The notes beneath the pieces are model-generated. The model had not been told where the DNA came from. It saw only the letters and a list, made by a program, of their open reading frames with translations, and did not search any database. The translations under genes were made by a program, and so were the position numbers. From the NCBI GenBank assembly GCA_945871455.1, contig CAMBXJ010000152.1, positions 1-8,787 of the forward strand: 8,787 nucleotides of DNA, given 5' to 3'. This DNA is from Asaia bogorensis. Lineage in GTDB: Bacteria > Pseudomonadota > Alphaproteobacteria > Acetobacterales > Acetobacteraceae. This document shows positions 6,090-8,787 of this stretch, in pieces. Each line of letters opens with the position of its first letter. Position 1 is the stretch's first letter.

Positions 6090-6589
6090 CGTGGTAAGGT
6101 CCTCCTGACCGTGAAGATGGCGAGGAAGGCTGAAAACACCAGGGCGAACAGCAGGTTCATGGCCGCCATCGACAAAGGCACGCCGGGGATCAGAAATGTC
6201 GGGTCGTCGCACGGCTTGGCCGGGCGGGCGGGCATCGCGGCCAGCCGATCGGCGATCGACCCGCCACCAAACGCCGGCGCGGAACATTCGGGAAGCGGGC
6301 TGGGCCACCAGCGGAACTCCACCCCGACATGGGTGATCGCCATGGCGACATCGGCCAGCACCGCCGCCAGCATCACTGCCAGCAGCCAGCGCGCGTGCCG
6401 CGGCAGCAGGGCGGCGAGCAGACCCAGCACCAGCGCCACGCGATACGGCCACCGCTCCCACAAGCACAGGGCACACGGCACCAGGCCGAACCCGAGCTCG
6501 GCGACATGTGCCACGGCCAGCGCAAAGGCGGCGGCCAAGGAACCCGCCAGGGCAACGGTCCGGAGAGGAAGGTTCCGCATGCCGCGCAT
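6086..6589 (-). CDS. dsbB: Disulfide bond formation protein B (DsbB), quinone-linked thiol oxidase
   Basis: An inner-membrane protein that reoxidises the periplasmic DsbA and passes the electrons to ubiquinone. With the start at 6589 it is 167 aa. Four hydrophobic segments lie at about 13-30, 49-64, 66-88 and 139-160. The first periplasmic loop has the redox pair C39-A-L-C42 followed by WERWPYR, the family signature with the quinone-site Arg. The second loop has C102 (PECSAP) and C127 (KPCDDP). All four essential cysteines are therefore present. The start is uncertain: ATG at 6587-6589 has a weak AGG seven bases before it, ATG at 6578-6580 lies three codons on, and an in-frame ATG at 6736 would add a long Arg/Pro-rich non-hydrophobic extension that looks unlike DsbB. 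The stop overlaps the coq7 start by ATGA. The gene is divergent from the glutathione transferase gene across a 161-bp gap. Confidence 0.93.
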   Translation of the reverse strand: MRGMRNLPLRTVALAGSLAAAFALAVAHVAELGFGLVPCALCLWERWPYRVALVLGLLAALLPRHARWLLAVMLAAVLADVAMAITHVGVEFRWWPSPLPECSAPAFGGGSIADRLAAMPARPAKPCDDPTFLIPGVPLSMAAMNLLFALVFSAFLAIFTVRRTLPR

Positions 6590-6750
6590 GTGCGCCTGTC
6601 GGCCGCGGTTCGCAAGGCTTGGGGGAAGCCCAGGGAGCGAGCGAAAGGGGCCAGCCAGGGGGGAGCGATAGGGGCGCACGGTCGGGACCCACGTTGCCGT
6701 TCGGGCCGCTGACGCATAGGGTCCGCCGATCCGCAACCGGGAGAGTGATC

Positions 6751-7389
6751 ATGCGCCGTATTGTCTGGGGACGAGCCACATCCAGCAACGTGATGAAGGT
6801 CCTGTGGGGTCTGGGCGAACTCGACCTGCCCTTCGAGCGGATTGATGTCGGCGGCGCGTTCGGCAAGACCGACACGCAAGAGTACCGCGCCATGAATCCG
6901 ACCGGCCTTGTGCCGACCTTGCAGGAAGACGACTTCACCCTGTGGGAGAGCAACGTCATCCTGCGTTATCTGTGCCACGCGCATGCCGCGCACTCGCCCA
7001 TGTGGCCGCAGGAGCCGCATGCGCGCGCCAATATCGACCGCTGGATGGACGCGCAGCAGACCGTGTTCAACCGGCCCATGAGCGCGGTGTTCTGGGGCCT
7101 GGTGCGCACGCCGGCCGACAAGCGCGACATGGCGGCGATACAGCAGGCGATCGAGGACACCGCCAAGGGCTGGCGCATGGTGGAAGCCAAGCTGACCCAG
7201 CATGATTTCATCGCCGGGGAGACGTTCACCCTGTGCGACATTCCCTGGGGCGTGCATGCTCATCGGTGGTTCAACATGGATTACCTGGGGTTGCAGCGGC
7301 CCGATCTGCCGGCGGTGAAAGCGTGGTACGACCGGCTGTGCCAACGCGCGCCTTATCGTCAGCACATCGCCGACCACAAGGTCGTCTGA
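6751..7389 (+). CDS. Glutathione S-transferase, GstB-like
   Basis: A 212-aa cytosolic glutathione transferase, normal length, that would conjugate or dehalogenate electrophiles with glutathione. The N-terminal thioredoxin-fold domain (1-80) starts with WGRATSSNVMKVLW and holds the cis-proline segment MNPTGLVPTL (48-57) and the glutathione gamma-glutamyl contact E66-S67 (LWESNVILRYL). The helical C-terminal domain (about 90-205) has GLVRTPADKRDMAAI at 116-130 and the N-capping region FTLCDIPWG with D163. These segments closely follow those I recall of Escherichia coli GstB (YliJ), hence the call. The ATG at 6751 has GGGAG at 6739-6743 with a 7-nt spacer; an in-frame ATG at 6508 would run through the dsbB gene and is rejected. 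A weak promoter-like pair, TTGCCG at 6694-6699 and TAGGGT at 6717-6722, is in front. The gene is divergent from dsbB-coq7, which may reflect shared redox stress control, but that is inference. Confidence 0.93.
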   Translation: MRRIVWGRATSSNVMKVLWGLGELDLPFERIDVGGAFGKTDTQEYRAMNPTGLVPTLQEDDFTLWESNVILRYLCHAHAAHSPMWPQEPHARANIDRWMDAQQTVFNRPMSAVFWGLVRTPADKRDMAAIQQAIEDTAKGWRMVEAKLTQHDFIAGETFTLCDIPWGVHAHRWFNMDYLGLQRPDLPAVKAWYDRLCQRAPYRQHIADHKVV

Positions 7390-7490
7390 CGGGCGATCGG
7401 GTTTCCCCAGTGGCGACCGGCCCGCGGGCGGGGTCACGGATCCCGGCGACAAAGCCGGCCGCCGACCGGGGAGCCGGCCCTGGGGAGCCG

Positions 7491-7670
7491 ATGCGGAGCC
7501 GCCGAGCGGCGCAACAGGCGGGTCGGCGCGTAAGCATTGGGGAGCAATGTGTCCTCGTCGCCCCTGTGCCCGTCCGTCGGGACCGAGGTCCGGGGGAGGA
7601 CGATGACAATTTCTCGCACCCGTCTGACCGGATGCCGGACCGGCTTGCCGATCGGTATGGCGATTGCTAG
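7491..7670 (+). CDS. Possible small protein, 59 aa, unrecognised
   Basis: ATG at 7491 follows GGGGAG (7482-7487) with only a 3-nt spacer, which is short. The product is Arg-rich at its start (MRSRRAAQQAGRR), has a Val/Pro-rich middle and an Asp/Arg-rich end (RMPDRLADRYGDC) with the last residue Cys. About two thirds of codons end in G/C, lower than the confident genes. It has no signal peptide or membrane segment. The same frame is open through the end of the glutathione transferase gene, so the ORF may be chance. It competes with two other small ORFs in the same stretch. Confidence 0.22.
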   Translation: MRSRRAAQQAGRRVSIGEQCVLVAPVPVRRDRGPGEDDDNFSHPSDRMPDRLADRYGDC

Positions 7671-7683
7671 AGCGTCGATGTAA
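7603..7683 (+). CDS. Possible leader-type small ORF, 26 aa
   Basis: ATG at 7603 has a strong GGGGGAGG (7592-7599) three bases upstream. The peptide (MTISRTRLTGCR...) is short, basic then mildly hydrophobic, and ends at a TAA at 7681-7683. Its ATGA overlaps the TGA of a preceding 19-aa ORF (7547-7606), and its ribosome-binding site can pair with CGTCC at 7571-7575 (GGACG at 7598-7602). That arrangement would fit a leader peptide for the gene at 7878, but a promoter lies between them, so the link is weak. I do not recognise it. Confidence 0.2.
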   Translation: MTISRTRLTGCRTGLPIGMAIARASM

Positions 7684-7720
7684 TAACTTGTCCATACACG
7701 CGAAACCGTGATCGTGCGGA

Positions 7721-7749
7721 TTGGAAGATGGCTGCCTGTGAACTATACG
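7721..7749 (+). promoter_or_regulatory. Candidate sigma-70-type promoter for the 7878 gene
   Basis: TTGGAA (7721-7726) and TATACG (7744-7749) are separated by exactly 17 bp and each match four of six consensus positions. The region is AT-richer than its surroundings. Transcription starting near 7756 would give a leader of about 120 nt containing the direct repeat pair at 7781-7838. Confidence 0.4.
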
Positions 7750-7780
7750 ATAGTGCAAAAAACTGGATCAGTTTGGTATG

Positions 7781-7838
7781 TCCGGTCAGGGCGGAACGAT
7801 CCCGGACGCTGGATGGTGCTCCGCTCGGGGCGGAACGA
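7781..7838 (+). repeat. Imperfect 19-bp direct repeat with 39-bp spacing
   Basis: Copies at 7781-7799 and 7820-7838 share 17 of 19 bases around the core GGGCGGAACGA. The 39-bp spacing puts both on nearly the same face of the helix (about 3.7 turns). They lie between the candidate promoter and the start codon at 7878. They could be regulator sites, an RNA element or a local duplication; the bases between the copies are not duplicated. Confidence 0.45.
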
Positions 7839-7877
7839 CTGAACCGGGGTTTGGGCCTGATAACGAAAGAGATCGTC

Positions 7878-8465
7878 ATGCCGAACGCGATGGCACGGGC
7901 CATAGTACTGGGTGGAATGCTGGCGGCCAGCACAACCCAGGCGGCGGAAACGCCGGCCGCCGCACCACCGTCCGGTTTGCTGCAGCGGATCGAGCACCAA
8001 CTCAACCAGACACCGACGCTCTCACGATTTATGGTGAATGAGTGCCTGCTGGCCGCGACGGCGGCCATGGTTGTCGCCTCGGTTTCGACCGGACCGATCG
8101 CCCCCGCCGTCAGCGCGTCCCTCGGTGTGGCACCGGGTCTATCCGTGTTCACCATTGGCGGTTTGGCCTGTGGCGCCGGCGCCGCGGCGGCCGTGGTGGC
8201 AGCCGGAGTTTGGACTACCTGGTCAGAGCGGCAGGTCATCGCCGAGATCGCGGAGGCGCGGGTGATCGCGCTGCTGGATGGCGCCGAATCTCTATCGGTT
8301 GCGATCGGCGAGCGGCCGATGGAAGTAGTCGGCGAGTGGTCCGATGTGGTCGCGCGCTTCCTCTCGGCGATCTTGCCAACAGGGTGGCATATCCGGGAAG
8401 TGGCGTCGCCGGACGTAGGCCAGCGGTCCGGGCCCGACGTCGCGCTCGCCATCAGGCAACGCTGA
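7878..8465 (+). CDS. Unrecognised exported or membrane protein with a two-helix glycine/alanine-rich hairpin
   Basis: A 195-aa protein of unknown function. The start at 7878 is preferred to an in-frame ATG at 7728 because it opens into a signal-like segment (ARAIVLGGMLAASTTQAAE; cleavage near residues 22-23); the purine run before it (GAAAGAGA) is only a fair ribosome-binding site. After a Pro-rich linker and a short polar helix (33-52) come two hydrophobic stretches, about 55-76 and 86-112, the second very rich in Gly and Ala (GGLACGAGAAAAVVAAG). Each contains one Cys (C56 and C98). A charged amphipathic region follows (116-165) and the tail is polar. Codon use is native. If the N-terminus is cleaved, the product is a membrane hairpin with its C-terminal domain on the same side as its N-terminus. 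It stands alone between two gene-poor stretches. It could be a membrane-perturbing or pore-like small protein, or a structural envelope protein; neither is shown. Confidence 0.72.
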   Translation: MPNAMARAIVLGGMLAASTTQAAETPAAAPPSGLLQRIEHQLNQTPTLSRFMVNECLLAATAAMVVASVSTGPIAPAVSASLGVAPGLSVFTIGGLACGAGAAAAVVAAGVWTTWSERQVIAEIAEARVIALLDGAESLSVAIGERPMEVVGEWSDVVARFLSAILPTGWHIREVASPDVGQRSGPDVALAIRQR

Positions 8466-8643
8466 CCGATCGCGGCCAAAGGGTTCCACCGGTTGCGTCG
8501 CTTCCCCTGTCTGATCGAATTGGTCAGGCATCCGGTCCGGCGGAGGCATCCGCCGATGACGGACTACGTCGACGGACCTTTGATCCCCTGACAGGTCGGA
8601 CGAAGCGCGGGCGCGAGCGGCTGGACGTCCCTCGGGTAACGAT
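8466..8643. other. Downstream non-coding stretch with a hairpin and short direct repeats
   Basis: After the TGA at 8463-8465 there is no supported gene. A perfect 7-bp stem CGGCGGA/TCCGCCG with a GGCA loop is at 8538-8555, 73 bp after the stop; it lacks a T-run but could slow transcription. AGGCATCCG occurs at 8526-8534 and 8544-8552, and GACGGAC at 8558-8564 and 8571-8577. An antisense ORF across 8292-8549 looks like a shadow of the membrane-protein gene. Confidence 0.35.
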
Positions 8644-8661
8644 ATGTTAAGTTTTTCGCTC

Positions 8662-8787
8662 TTATCTCAAATTCTGTTGGTATGGTCCCAAACCCGCAGC
8701 CGCCATGATCCATGCGTCTGGTGTCGGTGCCGGACCAAGGACTTCAATCATTCGCCTCCAACTCAGATAGCCCGGGAGGTTCTAGGT
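8662..8787 (-). CDS. Possible C-terminal end or small ORF, unrecognised, open to the window edge
   Basis: On the minus strand a frame is open from the window end to a TAA at 8662-8664. An internal ATG at 8749-8751 is preceded by GGAGG (8755-8759) with a 3-nt spacer and would give 29 aa beginning MIEVLGPAPTPDAW. Without that start it would be the tail of a longer gene beyond the window. Third-position GC is low (about 13 of 28), unlike the native genes. A + strand frame from an ATG at 8644 is also open to the edge in the same codon register and has a Cys-rich middle (PCVWCRC), so the choice of strand is not secure. Confidence 0.25.

Larger units (their letters stand above)
7390..7877. other. 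488-bp gap: GC-rich structured stretch with candidate small ORFs, then promoter region
   Basis: No gene of normal size is supported here. The first part (7390-7490) is very GC-rich, with a palindrome GCCCGCGGGC (7420-7429) inside a GACC/GGTC dyad (7415-7435), a CCGGC/GCCGG hairpin (7443-7458) and GGGGAGCCG twice, at 7468 and 7482. Three overlapping small + strand ORFs follow, each with a purine-rich Shine-Dalgarno-like sequence: 7491-7670 (59 aa, Arg/Asp-rich, Cys last), 7547-7606 (19 aa, Arg/Pro/Gly with two Cys) and 7603-7683 (26 aa). The last two overlap as ATGA. From about 7670 the sequence is AT-richer and holds a promoter-like pair and a direct repeat. I cannot say which small ORF, if any, is translated. 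Confidence 0.4.

Noticed and set aside
5541..6959. A 472-aa minus-strand reading frame covering coq7, dsbB and the start of the transferase gene
   Set aside because: Only its last 182 residues are a recognisable protein (COQ7). The rest is out of frame with dsbB, Arg/Pro-rich, and runs antisense to the transferase start.
7390..7680. Riboswitch in the GC-rich gap (cobalamin, glycine, cyclic-di-GMP or SAM classes)
   Set aside because: I looked for the core words of these classes, including the B12 box, and saw none; the stems present are generic GC pairings.
6373..7758. A 461-aa minus-strand reading frame opposite the glutathione transferase
   Set aside because: It is antisense to a gene with clear family motifs and, within dsbB, is out of frame with the four-Cys membrane protein. 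No family features.
7667..8479. A 270-aa minus-strand frame opposite the unknown membrane protein
   Set aside because: Ser/Thr/Arg/Ala-rich, no domain, and it crosses the candidate promoter and repeats. The plus-strand frame has a signal-like start and native codon bias, though with an unknown family this is the least certain strand choice among the larger genes.
8715..8775. tRNA-like words near the right edge (CTGAGTTGG on the minus strand, TTCAATC on the plus strand)
   Set aside because: No acceptor stem, anticodon arm or T-arm pairing could be built around them on either strand.
1..8787. CRISPR array, phage defence cassette or toxin-antitoxin pair
   Set aside because: No regularly spaced repeat array and no defence-type domains (nuclease, helicase, reverse transcriptase, TIR) are visible in the supported genes.

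Overview
The window is high-GC DNA with strongly G/C-ending codons. It is probably chromosomal DNA of an alphaproteobacterium. The Rhodospirillales/Acetobacteraceae are the best guess from the di-iron COQ7-type ubiquinone hydroxylase (Gammaproteobacteria mostly use flavin enzymes for this step), the short DsbB and the style of the intergenic hairpins. That placement is inference; there is no rRNA or other phylogenetic marker.

Layout from left to right. The C-terminal tail of an unidentified + strand gene (1-78) converges on a 2-oxoglutarate/Fe(II) oxygenase of the isopenicillin N synthase-like family (86-1078, -). A 274-bp divergent regulatory region follows, holding a perfect spaced dyad, a consensus -35 box and a hairpin just before a ribosome-binding site. 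It leads into a periplasmic family-5 (peptide/nickel type) ABC substrate-binding protein (1353-2936, +) that has no permease or ATPase gene beside it. A 10-bp-stem terminator separates this gene from a convergent amidohydrolase-2 family metal hydrolase (2986-4086, -). The next intergenic region (4087-4374) carries four hairpins in a row and precedes a 3-hydroxyisobutyrate dehydrogenase-type NAD(P) enzyme (4375-5340, +). These four genes look like small-molecule uptake and catabolism genes, but nothing ties them to one substrate.

Between 5341 and 5540 lies what looks like a scar: a pair of ATAATGCG direct repeats and a short stretch with native codon use that ends in a stop but has no gene in front of it. 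Next come dsbB and coq7 (- strand, 6589 to 5541), which overlap by ATGA. They pair a membrane protein that passes electrons to ubiquinone with an enzyme that helps make ubiquinone. A GstB-like glutathione transferase (6751-7389, +) is divergent from them.

The right end (7390-8787) is the least conventional part. It has a 488-bp GC-rich gap with three overlapping small ORFs that each have a Shine-Dalgarno-like sequence, then a candidate promoter, a 17/19 direct repeat spaced by 39 bp, and an unrecognised exported or membrane protein of 195 aa (7878-8465, +). The last 144 bases are AT-richer, are open in frames on both strands, and may be the edge of another gene or of a transferred segment. 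I found no tRNA, rRNA, CRISPR array or intact insertion sequence. I do not see a convincing new multi-gene system. The best leads are the dsbB-coq7 coupling, the hairpin cluster, the 5341-5540 scar and the 7390-8787 region.
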